The translations under genes were made by a program, and so were the position numbers. DNA of 64,000 bases, taken from contig CP048722.1 in the NCBI GenBank assembly GCA_022641835.1, positions 1 through 64,000 on the forward strand. The letters are read 5' to 3'. Position 1 is the stretch's first letter, and each line of letters starts with the position of its first letter. The notes under the pieces were generated by a model. The model was not told the DNA's origin. It did no database searches and worked only from the letters and a program-made list of their open reading frames with translations. This document shows, one piece after another, positions 1-9,718 of the stretch. Source of the DNA: Petasospora fabianii (taxonomy: Eukaryota; Ascomycota; Saccharomycetes; Phaffomycetales; Wickerhamomycetaceae).

Positions 1-251
1 TGGACGGAATACCTTACTCTATTGTTATCCACTATCGCTTATTATCTCTATTTGTTTGGACATAAAAAAGGAAATTGCAGATGATTAATGCAACCTAAAT
101 CAACAGTACAAGACTACCTCGGAAGCACCCTTTCGAACAGACATCACAATTATAGATAAATTAGCTAGGATAAACGAAATTACATGACCATGTTGCTGAA
201 GAAAAGCCAGATAAAATTATAAGAAATAAAGAAATGAAAAAGACGAGATAC

Positions 252-1846
252 TTAAGCATTCTCAATAAACTCAACAGAGTTACGCTTGGCCAAGTTTATA
301 TCATGGTGGATCTTTGCTTCTTGTTGATCGATTGAATCACCAAACACTTCAGCAACTTCTTCTAAAGTGCGTCCGGATGTCTCTGGGAAGAAGAATATGA
401 CAACAAGGGACTCAACGAATAAGACACAACAATAGACAATGTAATACTTCCACTCGATGGCGTCCATGGCAATTGGGTTGACAAAGGAGTTGTAGACAAG
501 GATGACCTGTTGCCAGAATTGAAACAAGTTGATACCCTTAGCTCTGTGTGAATAAGGCAAGATCTCCGTAACGTAAAGGTATGGCAATCCGTTAACGCCA
601 ATATCGTACGACAAGTAGTATAAGAAGATCATAGCAAGGACACCATTAGCCAAAGATTTGTTTTCAAAGTTTTGCTTCTGATTCTCAGCAGAAAGGGCAG
701 TCCAGACGATGTAAGTGAACAACATACCAAGGACACATGTGATGAACAAGGTTCTTCTCTTGAAGAGATTACACACACTCATACAGCACAATGAGACAAC
801 CAAGTTGAAGATCATCAGACACATGTTGATCTGGAGTTGCTTCTTTGTAGAAGTGATACCAATGGAGTTCAACACCTTGTTCAAGTAGTAGGAGACCAAT
901 CCATTACCAGATAACTGCATCATAGTAGAAACGAATAAGACAATAAAGATTCTCTTTGTATAAGATTTTTTGGTCCAGAAGTCTGAGTATTTGGAAGTGG
1001 CACCTGCAAGTCTCTCAGCTTCTAAACCTGCTTCGATTTCAGCCATTTCAAATTCAACGAGTTCCTGAGCTCTAGCATCGGTGGATCCACCAACATGGTG
1101 CTTAGTCAATACAGCTCTTGCCTTATCGTGCTTACCCTTTGCTATGAGGAAACGTGGTGATTCTGGGACCCAAAGCAGGACTAAAAGCTGAACGAATGGG
1201 AAGAATCCTTGAAGATAAGATGGGATTCTCCAGGACCAATTGTTGTCAAGGTTTCTTGTAAGATAGGTCACAATGGAGGCCACAGTGGCACCTAGGTACC
1301 AGCAAATGTTATAAGAGAATGTACAAACCTCTCTGTGCTTTGGATAGGCAATCTCAGCGATCAAAGTTGGAGACCCAACTGTGGCGATACCTGATCCAGC
1401 ACCGATGAAAAGTCTGGAAATGAGGAAGAAGGCATAGTTTGTAGAAAGACCTTGGAGAATAGCACCAACAAGTGTAATAGCTTGACCGAAAATAATTTTC
1501 TACCGTACTTGTCACACAACCATGGGGCAAAGAAGAAGGTCAATATACAACCAAAGATAGCACCGGCGGAGAGAGCACCAAGGATGTGTCCAGTTGGATT
1601 ACCCATGTAGTTTGCCCAATGTGAAAGGGATTGAAGACCGTTAAGCATCGAACCATCAAACCCATTGTTTGTTGATGTCAAAGTGATGATAAAGACGTGC
1701 CATGCAAGGGTACGCAAATGTGGCACTCTGTACCATGGACGCTTATCGTAGATGTAGTTGTCAAAGGAGTCAGTGACTGCCTCTGGTGAAGAGGTTTCCA
1801 CCTGAGGAGAGTGATAACCCTTGGTGATGGAGTTGCTATCGGACAT
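252..1846 (-). pseudogene. Lac12-type MFS sugar transporter broken by one frameshift
   Basis: Two overlapping frames together spell one major-facilitator sugar transporter. The N-terminal part (start codon 1844-1846) runs through the first membrane segments to the loop motif DKYGRK; the rest continues in another frame with GQAITLVGAILQGL, SRLFIGAG, PESPRFL and a PETSGRTLEEV tail. The frame changes at the T run 1496-1499 (A run on the coding strand), where one extra base would restore about 531 residues, the usual length for the family. The closest type I recognise is the lactose/cellobiose permease group of Kluyveromyces Lac12. It is divergent from a cytosolic glucanase gene, so it probably once imported, or still imports, a beta-linked disaccharide. 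The remaining frame is clean and the membrane segments look intact, so this is a very recent mutation or a homopolymer sequencing error. An upstream in-frame start near 1894 adds 16 residues and is less likely. Confidence 0.8.
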
Positions 1847-1916
1847 TGCTGATATGGGGGTACCAATGTAAGATGATGCCAAGATTGCAAACAAATCTAC
1901 AAGAGAGTAGGTCGGG

Positions 1917-1924
1917 TATTTATA
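1917..1924 (-). promoter_or_regulatory. TATA box of the transporter gene
   Basis: TATAAATA on the minus strand, about 70 bases upstream of the start codon at 1846, a normal yeast distance. Confidence 0.5.
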
Positions 1925-2986
1925 TTCCCCAAGGGTTAGTAAATATAACCGGTAGGTGGCCTGGACAGAGGAGAACCATCACTCGGTCATGGCTTTGAGA
2001 CCTTCAGGGAAGACTAGGTCATTGGAAGGGGTGTTATGTGTGGAGTGCATATGCAGTCATGGTTCGGTTTGATAGTTTTTAGCTGCAGGCGAAGTTGGGG
2101 CCTCGAATGGAAATGCGGGGAATGTTGAACCCTTGAATAGGACTCAACCCTTAGGCTAGTCTCTATGAATCACAATAATGACTCAGCTTTGACAAATCTG
2201 GGGTACATAGTACACATTTGACGTGGAAAGTTGATTGAAGAGTTGGTTGTTTCGTGGGAGAGAAGGCATCAACTACACAAACCCAAGCTACCAGAAAAAA
2301 CACCACAGATATCATAGCACAGATGATGGTCAGTTACATAGGGTGTAAAGTCTAAAGGCTATAATTTCTGAATGGGCTCACGGTCGTACGGCCAAGAGTG
2401 GTCGGGTAGACTTGCTTCCGATGGGTTGGAGATTATCCCGATAATGAGGGCGAGTTACCCAGTGAGTGGTCAAGCAAGAGCTACGGTATATTGATCAAGG
2501 AAAACAAGACTATCAACTACAAGAGGAGATAAGGGAGTGACTTAAGGATGTCTTACACACCCCACCTCGAGCCTTCAGTTGCTACAGTTTTAAGCCCTAT
2601 TTCCCCCCGTCCATAGCCGGGCAAGGGTTCTTCCAAGCATTCAACATGTAAGACCCATAACATAGGTATAACCTATGTTGGGGTCGACAAGTTATAGCTA
2701 GTAAGAGTTAAGAGCGAGTGTATATTACTGTTTTATAGAGTCTCTAGAGATCCAATCTCTGTAACTGTGATACCTATGAGGTCCTTCACTATACTTGGTA
2801 CCAACTGCTCTCTCTTCAACACAGTTATTCCGTAATAATCCGCAAGCGGAACAAGGTTAGACCCATATGCACTAGAGAGACTTTTTACATAGACCAAGTT
2901 GCCCCGAGATTCTCGCTCAAACTCTCTCGGATACTTGGGGTTCAGATTCTGGGGTACATTGAGGTACACTTGTTCCTTCTCTGCCC

Positions 2987-2993
2987 TATAAAA
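2987..2993 (+). promoter_or_regulatory. TATA box of the GH5 glucanase gene
   Basis: TATAAAA lies 77 bases upstream of the start codon at 3064, as in strongly regulated yeast genes. Confidence 0.55.
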
Positions 2994-3063
2994 GTGACAC
3001 ATCCTCGGTCGACTTTGTTCTAAGAGACATAGATATACCCATCAATACAACACCAACAACACA

Positions 3064-4488
3064 ATGTCAGGATTTCTTAAAGTTGAAGGTACAAAAATTG
3101 TTGATGAGACCGGTACACCAGTTGTCTTAAAGGGTACCGCCACTGGTGGTCATCTTAACATGGAGAACTTTATCACTGGTTATCCAGGACATGAGACTGA
3201 GCATAAGAGAGTTCTTAAGTCCAAGATGGGTGAAGAGAAGTTCAACTTCTTCTTTGACAAGTTTTATGAGTATTTTTGGACCGAGAAGGATGCCATCTTC
3301 TTTAAAGAAGAACTCAAGTTGAACTGTTTGAGAATTCCTTTCAACTACAGACATTTTATCGATGATGAAGATGATATGTTCAAGATCAATCCAATTGGGT
3401 TTAAAAGACTTGATGCTATTGTTGATACTTGTTCTAAGCATGGTATTTATACCATTCTTGATCTTCATGCAGTTCCAGGAGGACAAAACCAGGATTGGCA
3501 TTCTGATTCTGGAATCCATAAGTCATTGTTTTGGGATTTTAAAGTGTTCCAGGATTGTATTGTTAACTTGTGGCGTGAGTTGGCCAAGTATTATAAGGAT
3601 AACACATGGATTGCCGGTTATAACCCATTGAATGAACCAGCTGTCTCTGATCATTCCAAACTTGTTGATTTCTATCAAAGAGTCGAACGTGAAATCAGAG
3701 CCGTTGATCCAAACCATATCTTATACGTTGATGGAAACACTTATGCAATGGATTTTAGACAATTCCCCAAGCCAATGCGTAATACTGTTTATGCCATTCA
3801 TGATTATACTGTTTATGGATTCCCAGGTTTCCCTTACAATGCCACTAGTGAGCAGAAGGCTAAGATCAAATCCCAGTATGAGAGAAAGCTCGAGTACATG
3901 AAACAGCATAATGTTCCAGTTTGGAATGGTGAGTTCGGACCTGTTTATGCTTCGAAGGAAAGAGGTGATGATAACCCTGAGGAGATAAACAAGGTTCGTT
4001 ATCAGGTTCTTAAGGATCAATTGGAGGTCTACAAGACTGGAGACCCATCTGGTGATGGTGCGCCAATATCATGGTCGATTTGGGTTTATAAGGATATCGG
4101 TTACCAGGGTCTTTGCTTTGTTGATCCAAGTTCCAAGTTTTACAAAGTTCTTGGTGATTATTTACTTGAGAAGAAGAGACTTGGTTTGGACAGATGGGGT
4201 AATGATATCTCTCCAGAGTATAGTCAATTGTATGATAATCTTGTTGAACATTTTCAACAGGTTATCCCAGAGAAACACCACAGATCCCTCTATCCAAAGC
4301 CATGGAGTATGAAGGACTATATCACACGTGTGACTAGAGACATGCTTCTTTCTCAGTACTATCAACACGTCTATGCCGATTTGTTGGCACAGTTATCACT
4401 AGAGGAGCTTGACGAATTGGCCGCTTGTTTCAAGATCGAGAACATGTGTAAAAGAGAAGAGCTCAACGGTATCTTAAGAGAGTATTAG
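3064..4488 (+). CDS. Cytosolic glycoside hydrolase family 5 beta-glucanase/beta-glucosidase
   Basis: A 474-residue (beta/alpha)8-barrel hydrolase of family GH5. The acid/base glutamate is E191 in the block NPLNEP and the nucleophile is E290 in VWNGEFGP; the strand motif LRIPFNYR (about 89-96) and the LDLHAVPGGQN block (132-142) are typical. There is no signal peptide, so it should act in the cytosol on imported short beta-glucosides rather than on the cell wall. It belongs with the intracellular EGC-type glucanases that cellobiose-using yeasts keep beside sugar transporters and beta-glucosidases; here the divergent neighbour is such a transporter. The exact substrate (cellobiose, gentiobiose or a steryl/alkyl glucoside) cannot be read from sequence. 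A TATA box precedes the gene and the start is the first ATG after it. Confidence 0.85.
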   Translation: MSGFLKVEGTKIVDETGTPVVLKGTATGGHLNMENFITGYPGHETEHKRVLKSKMGEEKFNFFFDKFYEYFWTEKDAIFFKEELKLNCLRIPFNYRHFIDDEDDMFKINPIGFKRLDAIVDTCSKHGIYTILDLHAVPGGQNQDWHSDSGIHKSLFWDFKVFQDCIVNLWRELAKYYKDNTWIAGYNPLNEPAVSDHSKLVDFYQRVEREIRAVDPNHILYVDGNTYAMDFRQFPKPMRNTVYAIHDYTVYGFPGFPYNATSEQKAKIKSQYERKLEYMKQHNVPVWNGEFGPVYASKERGDDNPEEINKVRYQVLKDQLEVYKTGDPSGDGAPISWSIWVYKDIGYQGLCFVDPSSKFYKVLGDYLLEKKRLGLDRWGNDISPEYSQLYDNLVEHFQQVIPEKHHRSLYPKPWSMKDYITRVTRDMLLSQYYQHVYADLLAQLSLEELDELAACFKIENMCKREELNGILREY

Positions 4489-4679
4489 TAAGTTATATAT
4501 ATATCAATATATCAATATATCAGTATACCATAGAGATTAGAGATCCGGGTGTGTCGGCTTTTTCGCCCGATAAAAACCCGAGCCTCTCATAAAAAAAAAC
4601 CCATAAGGGGCATAAATAAAAATACCGGTCTCGAGCAGATAACTCATAACAAAAGGTCAGTTAAGCATTGGGCAAGGAT

Positions 4680-4733
4680 ATGACCACTTATGAGAAAATT
4701 GTGAAGGTGAGTGCTATAATATCAGAGTCTCTG

Positions 4734-4772
<39 letters not shown>

Positions 4773-6851
4773 TGTGTGTGTGTGTGGCACTGCCTTGTTG
4801 TCCCCAGTTTGACTTTCAAGACAGCACAGCAAAGGGGGCGGGGCAAAAGGAGAGTCACATCCACCGATATGTATCCACCAAGGGGTCTAAAAATGAACAA
4901 AGCGTACTAACATATCAATAGGGAGCCACCAAGATAAAGGTATGCAAATTATTATACGCATAACACTTATAATGACTACCGGGAGACTAACATGAAGATA
5001 TAGGTGGCTGCGCCAAAGCCAAAATACATTGAACCGATCCTCCTCGCAACGGCCTCCAAAAATGATTTCCGCTCGGTTATGTCTGCTCTTCAGGGAAGAC
5101 TTGACGATTCGGCGTGGTCCATCGTTTACAAAGCGTTGCTTGTCATTCACATCATGATCCGTGAAGGTGAGAGCGACGTAACATTAAGGTATCTATCTTC
5201 ACGTCAAGATTATTTCAATTTGCACCATATAAAGGCCATTGGTACTGCAGATGCGAGAAGTTTGCTTCGTTATGCAAAATACATTGCCATTAGAGCTCGT
5301 GAGTACTCATCAACAAACGTTGATTACGTTCGTGATGAGCAAAGATCCAATAAGAGGGAAGGTGGTACCTTAAGACAACTCTCTGTTGACAAGGGTCTCC
5401 TTCGTCAAGTTGAGAGTGTCGAGAAGCAGATCCGAGGATTACTTAATTGCAAGTTCAATGAATCCGAGATCAACAATGAAATAGTGTTGACCTGTTTTAG
5501 AATGCTTGTGAATGACTTGTTGTGCTTATACCAGGCTTTGAACGAAGGTGTAATTAACATTCTCGAACATTACTTTGAGATGTCGAAATACGATGCAGAG
5601 AGAGCATTGGAGATTTACAAAGTATTTGTTGAATTGACAACTGACGTTGTAAGCTACTTAAGAACTGCCAAACATTTGGAATATGCAACAAAACTTCATG
5701 TCCCAACTATTCGACACGCACCAACTGCGTTGGCTAAGAGTCTCGAAGAGTATTTACGTGATGAGAACTTTGAGCTAAACAGATCACAATATCTTGCTGA
5801 GAAAGAGTACTCTTCTAATGGATCCAAGCCAATGGGGAAGACTGTTGGGACAACTCAACAGCAGCAACAGCAGCAACAGCAGCAGCAGAAGCAGCAACAG
5901 AATCAGAACCAGCATCAGCCAGTCCAGGCCCAGGCCCCAATACAGCCACTGACACAAACCAACACTGTCAACCCATGGGCTGCTCAGTTTGGTCAAATGT
6001 CATTGCAGCCATTACAAGTGCAATTTACTCAAGGTGCTCAAGGCGTCACGGGACTTCAGCCACAACATACAAATAATCCATTCCTCACTATGCAATCACA
6101 ACCAACACAGACTGCATTCCCACAGATTCATCAACAGCAAACACAACAGTCACAACCTCAATTGCAAAACAGTGGTACTGGATTCAGCACTGTACCATCT
6201 TCATCCATCGTTCCTGCATTTACAGGAGCTGGGTTTGGTGGTTATACACCTGGAACCTTGCAACAACAGGCCACTGGGAATCCGTTCTTGCAGCAGCAGG
6301 ATGCTCAGCAGGCATCTCAACAACAACAACAACAACAACCACAGTTTACACAGCAGCAGACACAGCAGCAACAGGCTGAACAGCTTCCAAAACTTGTTGC
6401 TTCGAAAACTGGTAACAATCCATTCTCTCTTAACTATAAGACTAACTCTACCGGGACAAGTGCCCCAGGTGGTTTACAACCACAACCTACAAACAATCCA
6501 TTTGCAGCAACATCAACAGTCAATGCTGAAAAATCCCAAACTTTTACTGGCCCAGTGACAGCCCAGGCGACTGGAACAAACCCATTTATGAAGCAATCCT
6601 ATACTTCGAACCGTATATCTCTTCCAGCAAGAGGAACGATGGGTGGATACGAGAACCTTCCTACACAGCCTGTGTTCCCACAGACAATTCAGGAGCAGCG
6701 TACGGGCCAATACCAGCAGCAGGCTCAATGGGGGCTTCAGCAACAGCTTGCTCAGCAACAGCTTGCTCAGCAGCAGCAGCAACAGCAGCCACAGTATCCA
6801 CAACAGCCACAACAGATGTACCAGGCCTACGAGGGTCCAAGTCTTATCTAA
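4680..6851 (+). CDS. YAP1801: AP180-type clathrin adaptor (ANTH domain), three exons including an 18-nt micro-exon
   Basis: Endocytic adaptor that binds PtdIns(4,5)P2 at the plasma membrane and recruits clathrin and EH-domain proteins. Exon 1 is 4680-4706 (MTTYEKIVK), exon 2 is 4922-4939 (GATKIK, 18 nt) and exon 3 is 5004-6851, starting VAAPKPKYIEPILLAT. Joined in phase 0 they give 630 residues whose N terminus matches yeast Yap1801/Yap1802 closely; the micro-exon supplies part of the ANTH lipid-binding lysine cluster. Residues 1 to about 270 are the ANTH fold. The rest is a Gln-rich tail with five NPF motifs (about 372, 440, 487, 513 and 541), ligands of EH proteins such as Ede1 and Pan1. 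Intron 1 uses an unusual GTGAGT donor and a perfect TACTAAC branch site (4905-4911); intron 2 has GTATGC and ACTAAC. YAP1801 and YAP1802 are duplicates in Saccharomyces, so this is their common orthologue. Confidence 0.9.
4737..4786. repeat. Compound microsatellite (AG)17(TG)8 inside intron 1
   Basis: Seventeen AG units (4737-4770) run directly into eight TG units (4771-4786), between the donor and branch site of the first intron of the AP180-type gene. The open frames seen across it on both strands are by-products of the repeat. Confidence 0.9.
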
Positions 6852-7102
6852 TCCAACAACCACCCCCACACACCATGTGCATTAATCAAAGTCTAACCAG
6901 AGCTTAACCCGAGTGTAGAGTAAAGACCATCGTGACTTCCTAATTGGGAAACTACGATTCGAGAGCCTTGGGAAAAATAAAAATTCGCGAAATTAAGTAG
7001 GAGATAAGATCTCCCAATCAACAACCGCTTAGAAGTCACGGCGGCTAATCTGATAGAAGACAACTTCAATAGCCAAAGGGATATTGACATTTAGAAGTTG
7101 AG

Positions 7103-9646
7103 ATGTCTGTTATGTCACGTAAGAGAAAGCACAGTGAGGAGGATGCGGGTTCTATCGCTGGGCCTGATACGGAGTTTGTTGGTGCTTTATCGATGGGCCA
7201 TGCAGCCTCTGGTACCACGGCGGCTACAGGAAGCACAGTGATAGGAACAGGAGCAGGGACAGGAACAGGCACGAGAACGTCGTCATCGATCATTGGAATC
7301 TCAAGAACAATCGCAGCGTGTCAACGGTGTCGTCAAAAGAAGACCAAGTGTGATCAACAGTTCCCCAGCTGTGGTCGGTGTCTTAAAGCTGGTGTTGATT
7401 GTGTTGGTTTAGATCCTGCTACGGGGCGTGAAGTGCCCAGATCATATGTTATATCTCTTGAAAACCGGATTTCTCATTTGGAATCACTTCTCTTACAAAA
7501 CGGTATCGATAAAGATGGGAACGTGATGATGCAATCAAGACAACATTCAAAACCAACGAGTCCAATCGAGAACAATTTAGTTGCCAAGCCATCCCCAGCA
7601 CGCTCAATATCTTCAGCCACAAGTGCTAATGCCGATTCGATTGGTTCTAGCTTGAAAATGGCTTTACCTAATAATAACGACACTTCAAGTCTCTCTTTTT
7701 ACATTGGTGACTCGTCTGGTATTTCATTTGCTAAGCTTCTCTTCACAGCCGTTAATTTCAACCCGGGTTCCATCAACGAAAACAATTCTATTACAACAAG
7801 GGTACCGCTCAATGAAAACGACAGTGAATTAATGGCCAGTCTCCCCTCTAAATCTGCAGCTGAGTATTTCGTCAAGAGTTATTTTGAACAATCCAACACA
7901 CAACTTCCCCTAACACACAGAGAATACTTCATTGACAATTACTTCAAACCTGTGTATGGAAATCTATCACCAAACCTTAAGCTCGCGGCAAATTACACCA
8001 AGATGAATGTTGACACTAGTCCTATCAACGAAGAGGATACATGGTATTACCAATACACAAAGAATGGTATGTCAGTTTGCACACTTGCTGATACTCCAGA
8101 GAGATTCCACAAGCCAATGTTCTTCCTTAATATGGTATTTGCCATTGCCTCGTCCATCAACCTCCTTCACTATACACCAGAGACATCAAATTCGTACAAA
8201 CAGCAGGCTATGGTGTTTGCCGAATCGACTTACCAATCCGAGGACCGGCTCGAGTGCCTACACGGGTTGTTGATGCTGACTTTATACTCTGTGATGAGAC
8301 CTTCGACACCTGGGGTTTGGTATATGCTGGGGACTTCGTTACGTCTCTGTGTTGATCTAGGTCTACATACAGAGAAACTTAACAATCAATTCACACCATT
8401 TGTTAAGGATGTGAGAAGGCGCTTGTTTTGGTGTGCATATTCATTAGATCGCCAAGTGTGTGTCTATTTGGGTCGTCCATTTGGTATTCCGGAGGAGTCG
8501 ATTTCCACTAAATTCCCCGTGGAGTTGGATGATTGCTTGATCAATGTTGATGAGGATGAAGATTTTACAAATTCTTCAAACTCTTTACCGACTTATAAGA
8601 CCATCTCCTTGAATTTCTTCAAGATTCGACGCATTCAAGCCGAGATCCTCCAAGTGCTTTATTTTACATCATCGACACTTCCAAGATTCTACAACTCACT
8701 TAATGATTGGAAACTCAAGATTGATAATCAACTCGAGCATTGGTTCAAGACAATTCCACTGAAGAGTTCCAGAAAGTGCAATTGTGACTTCAACTTTGAG
8801 TTTTTCAAGCTTAACTACTACCACACAAAGCTTCTATTATTTGGTGTCACTCCAAAGAATTCCAAACCAAATAACAATACATTAAGAATCATCTTTGAAT
8901 CTTCTAAGGGGATCATGAACAGTTATATTGAGCTTTATAAAGCCGAGGCTGTCAATTACACATGGTCTGCTGTTCACAATTTGTTCATGGCTGGTACTTC
9001 ATTCTTCTATTCTATCTATAACAGTTCAGAGAACTTGATCTCCTTAGATGAATTTGAAGCCATCACAACAACTGTTATGGAGGTTTTACAATCGCTTGTT
9101 AAATCATGTGAAGTGGCCACTTCTACAGTGGAAATCTTTGAGATTCTAAGTCTTGCCATCTCTCGTCTCAAATTCGAGGCCACGGATCAAGATGGTCGCT
9201 TTGGAGTCTCATTCTTGGGATCTACCGATATCAATGACATTGAAAGATTCTTTGAGGCATTAAATGACAAGTCTCCACCAAAGGATGCTATTGGTATTGA
9301 TAACTTCCATGACTTGCAAACTCCTGTCCCAATGGAGCCAGTACCATCTGCCTCACCATACCCTGCATACATGCAACAGACGAATTCTGGTTCTGGTTCA
9401 ACTCCACAATATCAGGATAATGGTGGGTTCCAGGCACCACCACCGATCCGTGATCATCGTGGAATCTTAAATGCAAGCCTTGAAGAGAATTATCCATCTT
9501 TGTCAACTCCACCAGGAACAGGTGGTGTCAATGACTACATCTCGAGTCAGGACTTTGAGCAGCAGAGAATCTTTGAGCTGATGAACCAGGTGAGCAGTGA
9601 GACTATCTATCGTCAGTTGTTTGGACAACAGAGTTTCACTGGGTGA
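7103..9646 (+). CDS. Ppr1-type Zn(II)2Cys6 transcription factor
   Basis: An 847-residue fungal zinc-cluster regulator. The binuclear cluster is C73-C76-C83-C90-C93-C100, followed by the linker block LDPATGREVPRSYV and a short coiled-coil dimerisation segment (ENRISHLESLL). That linker is characteristic of Ppr1, the activator of pyrimidine-synthesis genes, and of the related purine regulator UaY, which bind CGG inverted repeats spaced by 6. The middle (about 330-480) is the fungal-specific transcription factor domain, including LRLCVDLGLHTE and RRRLFWCAYSLDRQ. The region before the finger is low-complexity Ala/Gly/Thr; the C terminus is Pro/Ser/Gln-rich. I am sure of the family; orthology to PPR1 is likely but not proven. 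The start is the first ATG of MSVMSRKRKH; a second ATG follows three codons later. Confidence 0.85.
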   Translation: MSVMSRKRKHSEEDAGSIAGPDTEFVGALSMGHAASGTTAATGSTVIGTGAGTGTGTRTSSSIIGISRTIAACQRCRQKKTKCDQQFPSCGRCLKAGVDCVGLDPATGREVPRSYVISLENRISHLESLLLQNGIDKDGNVMMQSRQHSKPTSPIENNLVAKPSPARSISSATSANADSIGSSLKMALPNNNDTSSLSFYIGDSSGISFAKLLFTAVNFNPGSINENNSITTRVPLNENDSELMASLPSKSAAEYFVKSYFEQSNTQLPLTHREYFIDNYFKPVYGNLSPNLKLAANYTKMNVDTSPINEEDTWYYQYTKNGMSVCTLADTPERFHKPMFFLNMVFAIASSINLLHYTPETSNSYKQQAMVFAESTYQSEDRLECLHGLLMLTLYSVMRPSTPGVWYMLGTSLRLCVDLGLHTEKLNNQFTPFVKDVRRRLFWCAYSLDRQVCVYLGRPFGIPEESISTKFPVELDDCLINVDEDEDFTNSSNSLPTYKTISLNFFKIRRIQAEILQVLYFTSSTLPRFYNSLNDWKLKIDNQLEHWFKTIPLKSSRKCNCDFNFEFFKLNYYHTKLLLFGVTPKNSKPNNNTLRIIFESSKGIMNSYIELYKAEAVNYTWSAVHNLFMAGTSFFYSIYNSSENLISLDEFEAITTTVMEVLQSLVKSCEVATSTVEIFEILSLAISRLKFEATDQDGRFGVSFLGSTDINDIERFFEALNDKSPPKDAIGIDNFHDLQTPVPMEPVPSASPYPAYMQQTNSGSGSTPQYQDNGGFQAPPPIRDHRGILNASLEENYPSLSTPPGTGGVNDYISSQDFEQQRIFELMNQVSSETIYRQLFGQQSFTG

Positions 9647-9718
9647 AATGGACCCGGGGTGGAAAAAACTTTATATTCTTCGAGTCAAATAATTGTAATA
9701 ATGAGTCTTAAGACTAAT

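Larger units (their letters stand above)
1847..3063. other. Long divergent intergenic region between transporter and glucanase
   Basis: About 1.2 kb without a convincing gene, unusually long for this window. It holds a TATA box at each end, several CGG/CCG triplets that could be zinc-cluster sites (for example around 2390-2402), and a perfect 6-bp inverted repeat ATTATC-CC-GATAAT at 2432-2445 that pairs two GATA-type sites. A short minus-strand frame at 2733-3002 overlaps the glucanase TATA box and resembles nothing. The layout is what one expects for a jointly regulated transporter-hydrolase pair. Confidence 0.5.

Noticed and set aside
2733-3002. 89-residue minus-strand frame before the glucanase gene.
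   Set aside because: It covers the TATA box and 5' leader of the glucanase gene and has no recognisable similarity.
4668-4910. Open frames over the AG/TG repeat upstream of the AP180-type gene.
   Set aside because: They are intron 1 plus exon 1 read through; the repeat gives Arg-Glu or Leu-Ser runs by itself.
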